Shown: positions 46,649-56,195, counted from the first letter of the stretch. The stretch: DNA of 64,000 nucleotides from Pseudomonadales bacterium (GCA_012103535.1 WLWQ01000003.1:868001-932000); one strand, 5' to 3'. Notes: generated by a model from the letters alone, not told the origin. Numbers and translations: made by a program.

Positions 46649-47410
46649 ATGGATTTAGCGACTCTTCTTGGATTATTTGGCGTCTGGGCGCTAATTATAG
46701 TAACCATCATGATGGGCGGTTCCGCCTATATGTTCCTGAATGGCTCGTCGGTCATGATCGTCGTCATTGGATCGTTGCTTGTCGTAATGACGAAGTTCGG
46801 CATCAAACAATTTTTTTCAGCGTTTAAAACTGCTGGAAAATGCTTCACAGACAAAATTGAAAAGCCAGAAGATCTTATTGCTGAAATTGTCGAGCTCGCA
46901 GACGCAGCAAGAAAAGGCGGTCTGTTATCTCTGGAAGGGAAGCAAGTCGACAATGATTTTCTTCAGAGCGGTATTCAACTTCTGGTCGACGGTCATGATC
47001 CTGAAGTTGTAAAAAACCTTCTGATGAAGGACATGAAGCAAGCAGTAGACCGACATGATTGGGGTCAGAAAATCTGGCAAGCAATCGGAGATGTTGGTCC
47101 CGCCATGGGCATGATTGGAACACTCATAGGATTGGTAGGCATGCTTGCAAGTATGGATGATCCTCAGTCTATCGGGCCATCAATGGCAGTTGCGCTACTA
47201 ACAACACTCTATGGTGCAATGCTCGCCAACATGTTTGCTTTGCCAATCTGCGACAAACTTAATCTCAGATCATCCCAAGAAGAGACAATCAAGGCGCTGG
47301 TCATCGATGCTTTATTGGCAATTCAAGCAGGTCAGAATCCGCGGGTTATTGATACCATGTTACGGACTTACTTGCCGGTATCGCAACGAGAAGTAGGCGT
47401 AGAAGCCTAA
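46649..47410 (+). CDS. pomA: Flagellar stator protein PomA/MotA
   Basis: 253 aa with four membrane helices and a cytoplasmic loop. The conserved region AIGDVGPAMGMIGTLIGLVGMLASMDDPQSIGPSMAVALLTTLYGAMLANMFALPICDKL around residues 145-210 contains the two prolines that touch PomB. With PomB it forms the sodium- or proton-driven stator. PomA-like by sequence feel, but the coupling ion is not proven. The 267-base gap upstream has no gene I can support, only a short AGAGA/TCTCT dyad near 46566-46588. Confidence 0.93.
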   Translation: MDLATLLGLFGVWALIIVTIMMGGSAYMFLNGSSVMIVVIGSLLVVMTKFGIKQFFSAFKTAGKCFTDKIEKPEDLIAEIVELADAARKGGLLSLEGKQVDNDFLQSGIQLLVDGHDPEVVKNLLMKDMKQAVDRHDWGQKIWQAIGDVGPAMGMIGTLIGLVGMLASMDDPQSIGPSMAVALLTTLYGAMLANMFALPICDKLNLRSSQEETIKALVIDALLAIQAGQNPRVIDTMLRTYLPVSQREVGVEA

Positions 47411-47433
47411 ACTTAAGCTAGGAGACTATCGCA

Positions 47434-48411
47434 GTGGAAGAAGTCGAATGTCCTGATTGTCCCGCAGGGATTCCGGCATGGGTTATGACTTTCGCTGACC
47501 TCATGTCTCTCTTGATGTGTTTCTTCGTCTTGTTGTTATCTTTCTCTGAAATGGATGCATTGAAGTTTAAGCGACTCGCTGGATCTATGGCCCAGGCCTT
47601 TGGTGTGCAGAATCGTCTGAATGTAGATGATATCCCCAAAGGTACAAGCATAATTGCCCAGGAGTTTAGTCCCGCCATACCAGAACCTACGCCGATCAAT
47701 GAAATCTACCAATCGACCAGAGAAATTACAGAGAACAGTTTGGATTTTCAGGAAACTGAAATGTTCGATGTTGAACAGGGGCGGGAAGATCTTACTCAAG
47801 GTGTGGAATTACCCATAGTCGAACAGCTCGAAGAGCTCGTTAGTGAAACCGCGGAAGACGCGCGTGAGTTAAGAGAAGCATTACGTGTGCAAATTGTTCG
47901 TGGCGAGGTTGAGATCGAAACTGAAGGACGAAAAATTATTGTAAGGATTCAAGAACAGGGTTCTTTCGAACCAGGTTCTGCAGAACTAACTCCTGATTAT
48001 TACCCAGTACTAAGATATGTCCGCGAAGTCATCGCCCGCCGAGAAGGTTCTGTATCAGTAGAAGGTCATACCGATAATTCAACAATACGAACAGCGAGAT
48101 TTCGCTCCAATTGGGATCTGTCTGCGGCAAGATCGGTAACTGTAGCCCAGGAATTATTCATCGACGATGTGCTAAATCCCAGACGGTTTTCCGTCACTGG
48201 ATTTGCCCATGTCCAACCATTAGTTCCTAACGATTCTGCTGAGAATAGAGATAGAAATAGACGGGTTGAGATCATCATCCGCCAATCTATCGATCCGGAT
48301 TTGCAGGAACAAATTGCAGCATTGCGAGATGTAGATCCGGAACTTTATAACGACTTCGGATTGGAAGAAGCACGCTTTCTCTATGACCTTCCGCCGTCGA
48401 GTATTTTTTAG
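47434..48411 (+). CDS. pomB: Flagellar stator protein PomB/MotB
   Basis: 325 aa from GTG 47434. One N-terminal helix with the ion-binding Asp22 (MTFADLMSLLMCFFVLLLSF), a long acidic linker, and an OmpA-like peptidoglycan-binding domain (FEPGSAELTPDY, VEGHTDNSTIRT, NRDRNRRVEIIIR). The N-terminal CPDCPAG segment fits PomB-like proteins. Forms the stator with the preceding PomA. Confidence 0.93.
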   Translation: MEEVECPDCPAGIPAWVMTFADLMSLLMCFFVLLLSFSEMDALKFKRLAGSMAQAFGVQNRLNVDDIPKGTSIIAQEFSPAIPEPTPINEIYQSTREITENSLDFQETEMFDVEQGREDLTQGVELPIVEQLEELVSETAEDARELREALRVQIVRGEVEIETEGRKIIVRIQEQGSFEPGSAELTPDYYPVLRYVREVIARREGSVSVEGHTDNSTIRTARFRSNWDLSAARSVTVAQELFIDDVLNPRRFSVTGFAHVQPLVPNDSAENRDRNRRVEIIIRQSIDPDLQEQIAALRDVDPELYNDFGLEEARFLYDLPPSSIF

Positions 48412-48462
48412 GATTTCGTCTAAACTGAATATTGACCCAGTTATTAAAGATTTATTGGCACA

Positions 48463-49080
48463 ATGACCCCAAAAGAAGATCGTCGTTACTTTCGCATTCA
48501 CGATTTCCTTCCACTTAGTTTTCGTAAGTTGGACGAAGAAGAATATCAGCTTATGAAAATGGCGAGCCAGTACGCCGATGTGCCTTCCCTGGACGAACTT
48601 TCCGACATAGACCAGCGAATACAAATGCTGGTCGACAAATTAATGGTTAAAAATTCAGACATGGCCGAACTCGGTTTGCTTCTCAACAAAAAGATTCAAA
48701 TCGTGATTGAAAATAGTGAATTTGGTAACAACCTATCGCAATGGGAAAATATGTCTCAGCTTCCAGTTGATATGAGCGCCTGCGGCATCGCCTTTCCAAG
48801 TGATGAGACATTGGACAAGGAACAAAAACTGGAATTAGAAATGGTGTTGCATTCCGGTAAACAACGACTCAAATTACTGGGTAGAGTGATCGCTTGTGAA
48901 GAAGGTGCAGAAGGACTATGCAAAGATGCGGGAATGACCTATACAATTCGCACAGAATTCCTCGATATAAGCGAACAGATCCAGGAATTTCTTATTCAAT
49001 ACCTGGTTAAACGGCAGGGCGTGCTTATTAAAGCCAGCCGAAACGACAAACCTACTCCAATCGATAAAATGGAATGGTAG
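48463..49080 (+). CDS. PilZ domain protein
   Basis: 205 aa. Probable c-di-GMP contacts: RRYFR at residues 7-11 and DMSACG at 103-108. The two motifs are further apart than in the simplest PilZ domain, with a helical insert between. Its place directly after the stator genes (52 bases) suggests it adjusts flagellar torque in response to c-di-GMP, as YcgR does, but this is inference. Confidence 0.82.
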   Translation: MTPKEDRRYFRIHDFLPLSFRKLDEEEYQLMKMASQYADVPSLDELSDIDQRIQMLVDKLMVKNSDMAELGLLLNKKIQIVIENSEFGNNLSQWENMSQLPVDMSACGIAFPSDETLDKEQKLELEMVLHSGKQRLKLLGRVIACEEGAEGLCKDAGMTYTIRTEFLDISEQIQEFLIQYLVKRQGVLIKASRNDKPTPIDKMEW

Positions 49081-49173
49081 AAGTACCCTCTAGTTTTATC
49101 GCTACTCCTTCGTAATACTCCGCGTTAGAATCCGTCTCTTATAAGAGAAACGAAAATTCTGGATTCTCGCACT

Positions 49174-50031
49174 ATGGTACTAGTACCTCGATCAATACTA
49201 CTGCGTGGCAGCCTGATTGCTGTCTTTGTGTTGAGTATCGCCGCAATAGTTACGAATCAGTTATTCGCCCAAGCACAAGACTCAACAAGAATATCGACAG
49301 ATGTCGGCCCTGCTCTAAGCTTGGGTAATGTCGAATACGTTGAGGTTAATACCGGTACTGAAGATGGAAGCGCCAAACAGCTAATCGTTTTTGTTCACGG
49401 CACGCCAGGCTCGTTTACTGCTTTCTTGCGTTATATGAATGATCCGCAGATGCGTGAAAACTTTCATATGATTTCTGTAACTCGCCCTGGATGGACAGAG
49501 CGAGATGCTGAGAAAGTGTCATCGCTTGATGTACAAGCAGCAGCTCTGGAGCCGTTTTTACGCATGGATGCATCTGGTAAAGGTGCGATATTGATGGGTC
49601 ATTCCTATGGAGGACCGGTGATTACAAAAACGGCAATGCTGTATCAGGAGCTTGTATCTGGATTGGTGTTTGTTGCTACCACCGGCGATCCTGAATTAAG
49701 TGGACCACGCTGGTATAACCGGTTTGCAGTTGTCATTCCGCGATTTATATTAGGCAATAGTTTAAAAGGGGCCAACGCTGAGATCATGCCACTAAGGCCG
49801 CAATTAGAAGCGATATTGCCGCAATGGGAAGAACTGGAAATGCCTGTATTGATCGTGCAAGGCGACCGCGATCGATTGGTTCATCCGCACAATGCGGAAT
49901 TTATGCAACGGATGTTAGTAAACGCAGACGTAACCTATATGTGGCGCGAAGGGCAGGGGCATTTTGTGCTATGGGAAGAAGCTGAATTAATTGTCGAATC
50001 GATAGTTGAAAAATTTAACCCTTCAAATTAG
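49174..50031 (+). CDS. Exported or membrane-anchored alpha/beta hydrolase
   Basis: 285 aa. An N-terminal hydrophobic helix (SLIAVFVLSIAAIVTNQLFAQAQ) acts as signal peptide or anchor. The hydrolase fold has oxyanion motif FVHGTPGS, nucleophile GHSYGG, Asp in QGDRDRLVHP and His in GQGHFVLWEE. Substrate unknown. Its end overlaps the end of the gene on the other strand by four bases. Confidence 0.85.
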   Translation: MVLVPRSILLRGSLIAVFVLSIAAIVTNQLFAQAQDSTRISTDVGPALSLGNVEYVEVNTGTEDGSAKQLIVFVHGTPGSFTAFLRYMNDPQMRENFHMISVTRPGWTERDAEKVSSLDVQAAALEPFLRMDASGKGAILMGHSYGGPVITKTAMLYQELVSGLVFVATTGDPELSGPRWYNRFAVVIPRFILGNSLKGANAEIMPLRPQLEAILPQWEELEMPVLIVQGDRDRLVHPHNAEFMQRMLVNADVTYMWREGQGHFVLWEEAELIVESIVEKFNPSN

Positions 50032-50312
50032 GAACAATTACTTTCTAATTCACTAGATTCTAAGATCTGTCTCAAAAATTCGTTTCTTACTTTTTCTTGT
50101 AGATCCTGATCACTTAACTCATTGTCGAGCAATTCATTCACCATTTCTTCAATGAATTCTCCAGAAATGAGTTCCGGAGATGCACCCGTAGAACGAAGGT
50201 TTTGAAGAGAAAGATCGATTGCGCTAACTAGCTGCAAATAAATTTTTTGCATTTGCGCTGGAAGAGAGCAAACGTCTTCTAATAATGCAAATTCAGCGAA
50301 TCCACCAGACAT
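50028..50312 (-). CDS. Small hypothetical protein
   Basis: 94 aa, acidic and helical, no signal peptide and no recognised domain. Its C-terminal part is rich in Glu and Leu (LLDNELSDQDLQEKV). Convergent with the hydrolase gene. Could be a real small gene or an ORF by chance; the open frame and start ATG 50312 favour a gene. Confidence 0.45.
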   Translation of the reverse strand: MSGGFAEFALLEDVCSLPAQMQKIYLQLVSAIDLSLQNLRSTGASPELISGEFIEEMVNELLDNELSDQDLQEKVRNEFLRQILESSELESNCS

Positions 50313-50390
50313 GAATCAATCCACAATCGTTGAAGGTTTTCGATTGTAACTCAGACTTATAGACAAGGATATTACGGAATGGAGTCGTTT

Positions 50391-50594
50391 CTAGCTTGTG
50401 CCTCGATTTTTCAATTCGAGTTCGAAATAAGCTTTAAGATCCCTAAGTTTCTTCGAATCTATGGGATTGTTATGCATGTTTTTCATACTGGCATCGATAT
50501 TAGCGATTAGATGCCGAATACGCTCAATATCCATGGTATCCGTCTCTATCTTCGCTAGTTCTTCGCGTTGCCATCCTTTGGCCTGATTCAACAC
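50391..50594 (-). CDS. Small hypothetical protein
   Basis: 67 aa helical, charged protein from GTG 50594 with AAGGA about ten bases upstream. No family recognised. Together with the preceding small ORF it may form a two-gene unit on the minus strand. Confidence 0.4.
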   Translation of the reverse strand: MLNQAKGWQREELAKIETDTMDIERIRHLIANIDASMKNMHNNPIDSKKLRDLKAYFELELKNRGTS

Positions 50595-50768
50595 AGCTGC
50601 GTCCTTCTGAATCTTTTTCCTGTATTAAGCATAGATCACGAACTCAGTGGCTTCCAATGTGTTCAAGGCTATCACGAAACGCGTGGGAAATCACATTTGA
50701 CGGGCTATAGTGCTGCCTTTACTCTATGGCACTGATTTTTAACCGCAGCCTAACAAGCAGCAGTCCCT

Positions 50769-51557
50769 ATGAACCCTGAAGAACCTACTAGATCGTATTT
50801 GCCACAGGACTGGCGGATTCTGTTTGCGCTGATTCTCACTGCCCTTTGGTTTGTTTTCCTTGCAATTTACATCGCTCGAAACGTAGGTTGGGGACAGTTC
50901 ATGGACCTGCCCATCGATGAGATGGGTGCATTTCTCGAAGGCGCATTCGCCTTTCTGGCCTTTCTATGGTTGGTAATTGGTTTGTTTATCCAACAATCGG
51001 TACTGGCAGAAAACAATGAAGAACTTAGGCGCAATAACTTACATTCTGAAAAACAAACGCAGGCTATCGCTGCCACAGAATTAAACGCACGACAGGAAAC
51101 ATTTTTCAAAATTTCAGAAGCAACTCGAAGACAGCTAGGCGCGATCTCAGGGCTTCTGTTTATTTCCAGCCAGGGCCCAGTAGGAAATGAGGCTTATAGT
51201 TCTGACCAAATTGCAGAAATATGGAAACAATTCGCCAATAACGATGCTGAAGTTTTTTCTCGCTTGTTCCTGACCATGGGAGCGGGACCTGATATTGATT
51301 ATCTTGATCTCTTCTTTGGAACCGAAATCCGCAAAAGGCATACGGAGAACTTCATCGTCGGATTCGATCGATTAATCAAACTGGCTGAAGACTGCGATAC
51401 TGACAATATTATTTTAGACTCCTTAATCTACTCTGCCCATGGATTGCTAAATGTACGCATGCGGGAATTGCACCCCGATGTTAAGTTTGAGGAGATTAAT
51501 ATCACAGACTCTAAAACTTACTTAGAAAACTTGATACAGGAACAAACTCGTAACTAG
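50769..51557 (+). CDS. Hypothetical protein with two N-terminal membrane helices
   Basis: 262 aa. Two helices (about residues 15-38 and 48-72) precede a short coiled-coil (SVLAENNEELRRNNLHSEKQTQAI) and a helical cytoplasmic domain. I do not recognise the family. The stretch before it (50595-50768) has no gene I can support. Confidence 0.6.
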   Translation: MNPEEPTRSYLPQDWRILFALILTALWFVFLAIYIARNVGWGQFMDLPIDEMGAFLEGAFAFLAFLWLVIGLFIQQSVLAENNEELRRNNLHSEKQTQAIAATELNARQETFFKISEATRRQLGAISGLLFISSQGPVGNEAYSSDQIAEIWKQFANNDAEVFSRLFLTMGAGPDIDYLDLFFGTEIRKRHTENFIVGFDRLIKLAEDCDTDNIILDSLIYSAHGLLNVRMRELHPDVKFEEINITDSKTYLENLIQEQTRN

Positions 51558-51602
51558 ATCTGAATAAGATTTGAAAAGGCGTAACAGTCTGAAGGGGGAA
51601 TT

Positions 51603-51992
51603 ATGGATTACGTGATAATCGTTGTTGTGCTGGCATTGATTCAGTACTCGGCATTTGGGATCCTCGTTGGTCGAGCGCGAGGTAAATACAATGTGCCCGC
51701 ACCAGCCACGAGTGGAGACCCGACTTTTGAACGCTATTTTCGCGTGCAACAGAATACCGCAGAACAACTCATTGTATTTTTACCAGCCATATTTTTGTAT
51801 TCACACGTAGGCAATACGCTAGTAGCCGCAGGATTGGGAGTAGTCTATTTAGTTGGACGCTTAGTCTATCTTCGTAGCTATGTAGCGGATCCGAAGTCTC
51901 GTGGAGCAGGATTTGGCATGACGTTCTTACCCAGTGCTTTCATGCTTATAGCTTCTCTGATAATCGCTGTTGGTAATTTAATAGAAGGGTGA
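51603..51992 (+). CDS. MAPEG family membrane protein
   Basis: 129 aa, four helices. FERYFRVQQNTAEQLIVFLPAIFLYS is the MAPEG signature (glutathione or eicosanoid-type membrane enzymes, homotrimeric). Bacterial members are often glutathione transferases or peroxidases; the activity here is unknown. AGGGGGAATT precedes ATG 51603. Confidence 0.88.
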   Translation: MDYVIIVVVLALIQYSAFGILVGRARGKYNVPAPATSGDPTFERYFRVQQNTAEQLIVFLPAIFLYSHVGNTLVAAGLGVVYLVGRLVYLRSYVADPKSRGAGFGMTFLPSAFMLIASLIIAVGNLIEG

Positions 51993-52014
51993 TTGACTGT
52001 TTAGACTGTGACTA

Positions 52015-52749
52015 ATGGCAGAACCAGAACAACTCATCGCATTTGGCCCACTACTAATTGCATTTCTGCCACCGCTTGCAGTCATACTGATTCTTTTTAA
52101 ATGGACCAGGGAAGGGCCGGAATCAATTTATGCACTAGCTCGAATGCTAGGGCAACTCCTCGTAATAGGTTATTTCCTTACTTTTATATTTGAATCAGAG
52201 AGTAGTCTGTTAGTTCTGACTGTGCTGCTAGTAATGGTCTGCGCCTCAAGTTGGATTGCACTGCGTACAGTAAAAGAAGATCGCAAAGACTTACTGCGTT
52301 TTGCTTTTCTTGCAATCTTAACTGGTGGTGGTTTGTCACTCTTGGTCGTTACCCAATTTGTATTGACTCTGGAGAGCTATTACGAGCCTCGCTATGTCAT
52401 TCCTCTTGCCGGGATGGCTTTTGCGAATGCTATGAATAGTATTAGCATTTGTGCAGAACGTTTCGATGCCGAGTTACAACGCGGCGTGATCTACAAAGAA
52501 GCGCGAGCCATCGCCTTTAGATCCGCATTGATACCCATTACAAACTCGCTCTTTGCGGTTGGTTTGGTGTCTTTTCCCGGCATGATGACTGGTCAAATCT
52601 TGGTAGGAGTTAATCCGCTTATCGCCGCGCGCTACCAGATTATGGTGATGTGTATGCTCTTTTCATCTTCTGGATTATCCGCAGCGACATTTCTTTTGTT
52701 ATTAAAGCGCAGTAACAAAAAGCAGCCACAGAATTCAGAAGATGCGTAA
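52015..52749 (+). CDS. FetB-like (UPF0014) ABC permease
   Basis: 244 aa with about seven helices. Contains YVIPLAGMAFANAMNSISICAERF, ALIPITNSLFAVGLVSFPGMMTGQILVGVNPLIAARYQ, hallmark segments of the FetB/YbbM family, the membrane half of an iron export system. The ATPase FetA is not next to it. It overlaps the following PepSY gene by eight bases, which suggests a shared function. Start ATG 52015 follows the MAPEG gene by 22 bases. Confidence 0.85.
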   Translation: MAEPEQLIAFGPLLIAFLPPLAVILILFKWTREGPESIYALARMLGQLLVIGYFLTFIFESESSLLVLTVLLVMVCASSWIALRTVKEDRKDLLRFAFLAILTGGGLSLLVVTQFVLTLESYYEPRYVIPLAGMAFANAMNSISICAERFDAELQRGVIYKEARAIAFRSALIPITNSLFAVGLVSFPGMMTGQILVGVNPLIAARYQIMVMCMLFSSSGLSAATFLLLLKRSNKKQPQNSEDA

Positions 52750-54238
52750 TCTTGTCATTCTTTTGCATCGCTATCTTGGCATTGGCCTGGCTCTGGTGTT
52801 TGTTGTCTGGTTCGCTTCCGGTTTTGCCATTATCTATACCGGAGGCATGCCAACATTATCGCAGAATGAACGCCTGTCTCGATTGCCTGATTTAGATCTA
52901 GAAAGTGTCGCAATATCTCCCCTTAGAGCTCAACAATTAGCTCGCGCTTCTTCAATACCTAAACTTACGACAATCATGGAACGGCCCGCTTATCAATTCG
53001 CGAGTCGAGACGGCAGAGTAGTCTTCGCCGACGACGGCACGGTTCTCTCTAATGCAATGATCAGCTCTCGCCGAATCGTGGCTGCATTCACCGGAGCAAC
53101 AGACAGCGATATCGAAAGAGTTGGAAGAATCGAGGAGGTTGATCAGTGGACCATTGCCTTACGAGCAGAATTGCCTCTGGAAAAATTTCGGGTCAATGAT
53201 GGTAAAGGCACGGAAGTTTATGTCTCCCCGAAATGGGGACAAGTTCTATTGCGCACAAATTCCACCGACAGGTTCTTAGCCTGGATTGGTGCTATTCCCC
53301 ATTGGCTTTATTTTGTCGATCTAAGAAAAAACGCTGCACTCTGGACAGACGTCGTAGTCTGGCTAGCTTCGCTCGGTACAATACTCGCTTTGCTCGGGAT
53401 AGTTCTTATATTTACTCAATTGCGGAAAGTAAAACCATTCTCAATTTCCAGGGCGATTCCTTACAAAGGCATCATGCGCTGGCATTACCTCACTGGGCTT
53501 TGTTTTGGAGTTGTTACATTAACCTGGGTGTTTAGTGGATTACTTTCGATGGAACCCTACGCATGGAATCGTAGCGGAGGATTAGCTATTGATCGTTCAA
53601 TCTTTCAAGGTGGTGAACTGGATCTTTCTCAATTCGATCTACTTACTCAAGAAAATATTGAAGAAGGAATTGTGCAAGCAGTAAATGGTTCTGCAATAAA
53701 GGAGATCGAACTAAAGCGTTCACAAGGAGACTACTTTTTCAATGCAGTGTTGCAGGACGAAAGCTCTTCATGGGGATTTAGCAATAAACTTATCGAGACA
53801 AACAACCTGCAAATTAAGCAAGATCTGTTTGCGACGCAGTACATAGTCGATCAATTAAGCGCAGATCAAGCCTATGAAATTCTCTCTGCAATTACACTGC
53901 AGAATTACGACAGTTACTATTATTCGAGGGAATCAAACCAGGTACCATCTGCTCCACTTCCAGTTTTAAGAGTGCAATTTGACGATCCAATTAACACGGC
54001 CATTTACGTGGATTTAAATTCCAGTGAAATGGTCTATCAGAGTCATCGATTGAGGCGCATCGAACGTTGGCTTTATAACGGGCTGCATAGCCTCGATTTT
54101 AGATTTTGGTACGACAGCAGACCAATCTGGGATATCGCTGTGATATTCCTTCTTGCTGGCGGCTTACTCTTAGTAGTAATTGGTTCTTATATTGGAATTA
54201 GGCGCTTGTACATCAATGTTCGAGAATTGGCTTCCTAA
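52742..54238 (+). CDS. PepSY-type membrane protein
   Basis: 498 aa. Membrane helix at the N terminus (YLGIGLALVFVVWFASGFAIIY), two helices in the middle (LWTDVVVWLASLGTILALLG and GLCFGVVTLTWVFSGLL) and one at the C terminus, with large periplasmic segments. The layout and RRIERWLYNGLHSLDFRFWY match PepSY-associated TM proteins, often tied to iron or siderophore reduction. Its start overlaps the FetB-like gene. Role unproven. Confidence 0.78.
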   Translation: MRNLVILLHRYLGIGLALVFVVWFASGFAIIYTGGMPTLSQNERLSRLPDLDLESVAISPLRAQQLARASSIPKLTTIMERPAYQFASRDGRVVFADDGTVLSNAMISSRRIVAAFTGATDSDIERVGRIEEVDQWTIALRAELPLEKFRVNDGKGTEVYVSPKWGQVLLRTNSTDRFLAWIGAIPHWLYFVDLRKNAALWTDVVVWLASLGTILALLGIVLIFTQLRKVKPFSISRAIPYKGIMRWHYLTGLCFGVVTLTWVFSGLLSMEPYAWNRSGGLAIDRSIFQGGELDLSQFDLLTQENIEEGIVQAVNGSAIKEIELKRSQGDYFFNAVLQDESSSWGFSNKLIETNNLQIKQDLFATQYIVDQLSADQAYEILSAITLQNYDSYYYSRESNQVPSAPLPVLRVQFDDPINTAIYVDLNSSEMVYQSHRLRRIERWLYNGLHSLDFRFWYDSRPIWDIAVIFLLAGGLLLVVIGSYIGIRRLYINVRELAS

Positions 54239-54292
54239 ACCTGATGTGATTGCATTAGTGCATACAGGCTAAGAATCGATATGGCGTTCTAA

Positions 54293-54637
54293 TTTTTTAC
54301 TTTTGATTTCTTTGTGGGTTGCAATGTGAGTGACCGCATGGTCGTCATGAATCTTGACTCTCTGGTGGAAGTAGGTAAAGCCAACGAAGTGTATTTCGAT
54401 CCCAAGCACCCTTACACGGAAGTGCTCATCGGAACCAACCCGCAACCGGATCCACAGGTGGAGCGGAGTCGACCCTCGAAGGCGATTCAAGGAGAAATTC
54501 CAGCGTGGCGACTGCCACCACCGTGCCGGATTGCGAACCGTTGTCCGCAGGTGATGGATGTCTGCCGGCAAACCACTCCTGAGCTTATTCCTCTCAAGGA
54601 TGTCGACCGGCACGTTGCTTGTCATCTGTACGCTTGA
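54293..54637 (+). pseudogene. C-terminal remnant of a peptide/nickel ABC ATPase (OppF/DppF-like)
   Basis: The frame opens just after a stop at 54290. The piece VSDRMVVMNLDSLVEVGKANEVYFDPKHPYTEVLIG and the Cys pattern C-x5-C...C-x-..C near RIANRCPQVMDVCRQTTPEL and VACHLYA matches the end of peptide ABC ATPases, including their C-terminal oligopeptide domain. Walker A, signature and Walker B parts are missing. It is richer in GC than its neighbours by eye, so it may derive from transferred DNA. Not expected to function. Confidence 0.8.
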
Positions 54638-54652
54638 TTTCATAGTCTCAAT

Positions 54653-55318
54653 TCACCTCAGGTAATGATCGCTTCGAGTAAAGATGTACCAGTTAGCAAT
54701 CATGAGCAGTACCACCAGAGTGCAGACGAAAAATATATTCGCAGTTGGGTCGGCAAAAAGCCCAAATGGGAAAAAGTCATTTTCTTCATCGCCAAAATAG
54801 ATTCCGATAGATATTCCCAGGCGGGCTAAAACCCCTATTAGGATTACAATGCCTCCAATATAAGCCCATTGCACATAGGCTGGTCTGAAACTACCCAGGT
54901 CGATCGCATTAGCAATCAATACGATGAGGAACCAGAAGCTAAGCCCTGTGCTTGCTATCTCGATAACAGAGCGGCTCTCGAAACTGGGATCTATAGTGAA
55001 TGCAAATAGCAGCCAGAAACAAACCTGCAATCCCAGCCAGCAAAGTACCCAGAACCAACCTGCCAGAAAAGATTCCGTCGCTGTTACTGGTAACAGTGTA
55101 TAGAGCTGATATCTTTTCTCATCGGAACCTTGTATTGCCAACACGATTAGGCACACGTAGAACACAATACTGGTGGCTCCCATGAATGAACCCACAGGAT
55201 TGTCATCGGGTGAATCTTCGATGCTGAAAAGAATAAAGAAGAAGATGTTCAGCACTATTGATACAAAGAGTACAAATCTGTTTCCTTCAAATTCTGTTTT
55301 AACTAGTTGACTATACAT
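54653..55318 (-). CDS. ABC-2 type membrane permease
   Basis: 221 aa, about six helices (FVLFVSIVLNIFFFILFS, FLAGWFWVLCWLGLQVCFWLLFAF and others). No catalytic motif. Its start overlaps the stop of the ATPase by eight bases, so it is the membrane part of that transporter. Substrate unknown; GntR-linked ABC systems often handle antimicrobials or cell-envelope stress. Confidence 0.8.
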   Translation of the reverse strand: MYSQLVKTEFEGNRFVLFVSIVLNIFFFILFSIEDSPDDNPVGSFMGATSIVFYVCLIVLAIQGSDEKRYQLYTLLPVTATESFLAGWFWVLCWLGLQVCFWLLFAFTIDPSFESRSVIEIASTGLSFWFLIVLIANAIDLGSFRPAYVQWAYIGGIVILIGVLARLGISIGIYFGDEENDFFPFGLFADPTANIFFVCTLVVLLMIANWYIFTRSDHYLR

Positions 55319-56195
55319 GGCTAATCTCCCGGGCAGATGAGCGGAGTATCTGCACAGTTATTTGTTCTACTGAAAGCCGACTGGCTTCTACTCCTCCTAC
55401 TCCACATTCCTGCAGATGTTGCATTGTCTGTGCTGCATCATCGGAAATGAGTTCATGGAAAGGGTGTTCCGACTTATGAGATAAGACATGGGGGATGCTC
55501 TCCAATGGAAGCTCATGGCGAAATGTGAGTTTGCGCCAGCGTTCGGCAAGGTCTTCTTTGATCTCATCCCTGACGATTAAACCGCTGCTAACAAACACTA
55601 TGCGATCAGCTAGATTTTCAATCTCTGAGATGTGATGGGTCGCATAGATCAATGAGTTCTCACCGGACTCCATGTATTCGAAAAGAATTTCCATGAAGAT
55701 TTCTCTAGCGACCGGATCCAGGCCGTTACTCGGCTCATCTAAAAACAGAATTTTCGGGCTATGACTAAGGGCAAGTACAATTGCAAACTTTGTCCTTTGA
55801 CCAGTGGAATAGGTCTTCACCCGCTTTGTTAAATCCAGGTTCAATCGTTGTGCGAGCTGCGCAGCTTTCTCCATTGAGAAGTCTGGATAAAAGCGTGAAA
55901 AAGTGTTCAGGTTTTTGTGACCATCCCAACTATCGAATAAGGGAGTGTAGTCACCAACATACCCGACCTGCTGTTTCCAGATTGCAGGTGTAACATTCGT
56001 ATCCACGCCATCCACAAAGACCTCCCCACTGTCTTTTCGCACTGTTCCCATCAAGCTGCGAAAAAGAGTGGTCTTGCCGGCACCGTTTGCGCCGACAAGA
56101 CCCAAGGCGCATCCTGGCTCTATTGAAAGGTCCATCGGTCCTAAGGAAAATGTGCCGTAAGTTTTTAGTAGTTCGTTAATCTCAAGAATCGCCAT
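55311..56195 (-). CDS. ABC transporter ATP-binding protein
   Basis: 294 aa from ATG 56195 with AGGAGG upstream. Walker A GANGAGKTT, signature YSTGQRTKFAIVLAL (a weak variant of LSGGQ), Walker B ILFLDEPSNGLDP and a switch His in YATHHISEIE. Works with the permease downstream. Overlaps the GntR gene by 14 bases, so expression is tied to that regulator. Confidence 0.9.
   Translation of the reverse strand: MAILEINELLKTYGTFSLGPMDLSIEPGCALGLVGANGAGKTTLFRSLMGTVRKDSGEVFVDGVDTNVTPAIWKQQVGYVGDYTPLFDSWDGHKNLNTFSRFYPDFSMEKAAQLAQRLNLDLTKRVKTYSTGQRTKFAIVLALSHSPKILFLDEPSNGLDPVAREIFMEILFEYMESGENSLIYATHHISEIENLADRIVFVSSGLIVRDEIKEDLAERWRKLTFRHELPLESIPHVLSHKSEHPFHELISDDAAQTMQHLQECGVGGVEASRLSVEQITVQILRSSAREISHV

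Noticed and set aside
54269..54643. Minus-strand ORF over the ABC remnant
   Set aside because: The plus-strand translation matches peptide ABC ATPases; the minus-strand one is a shadow.
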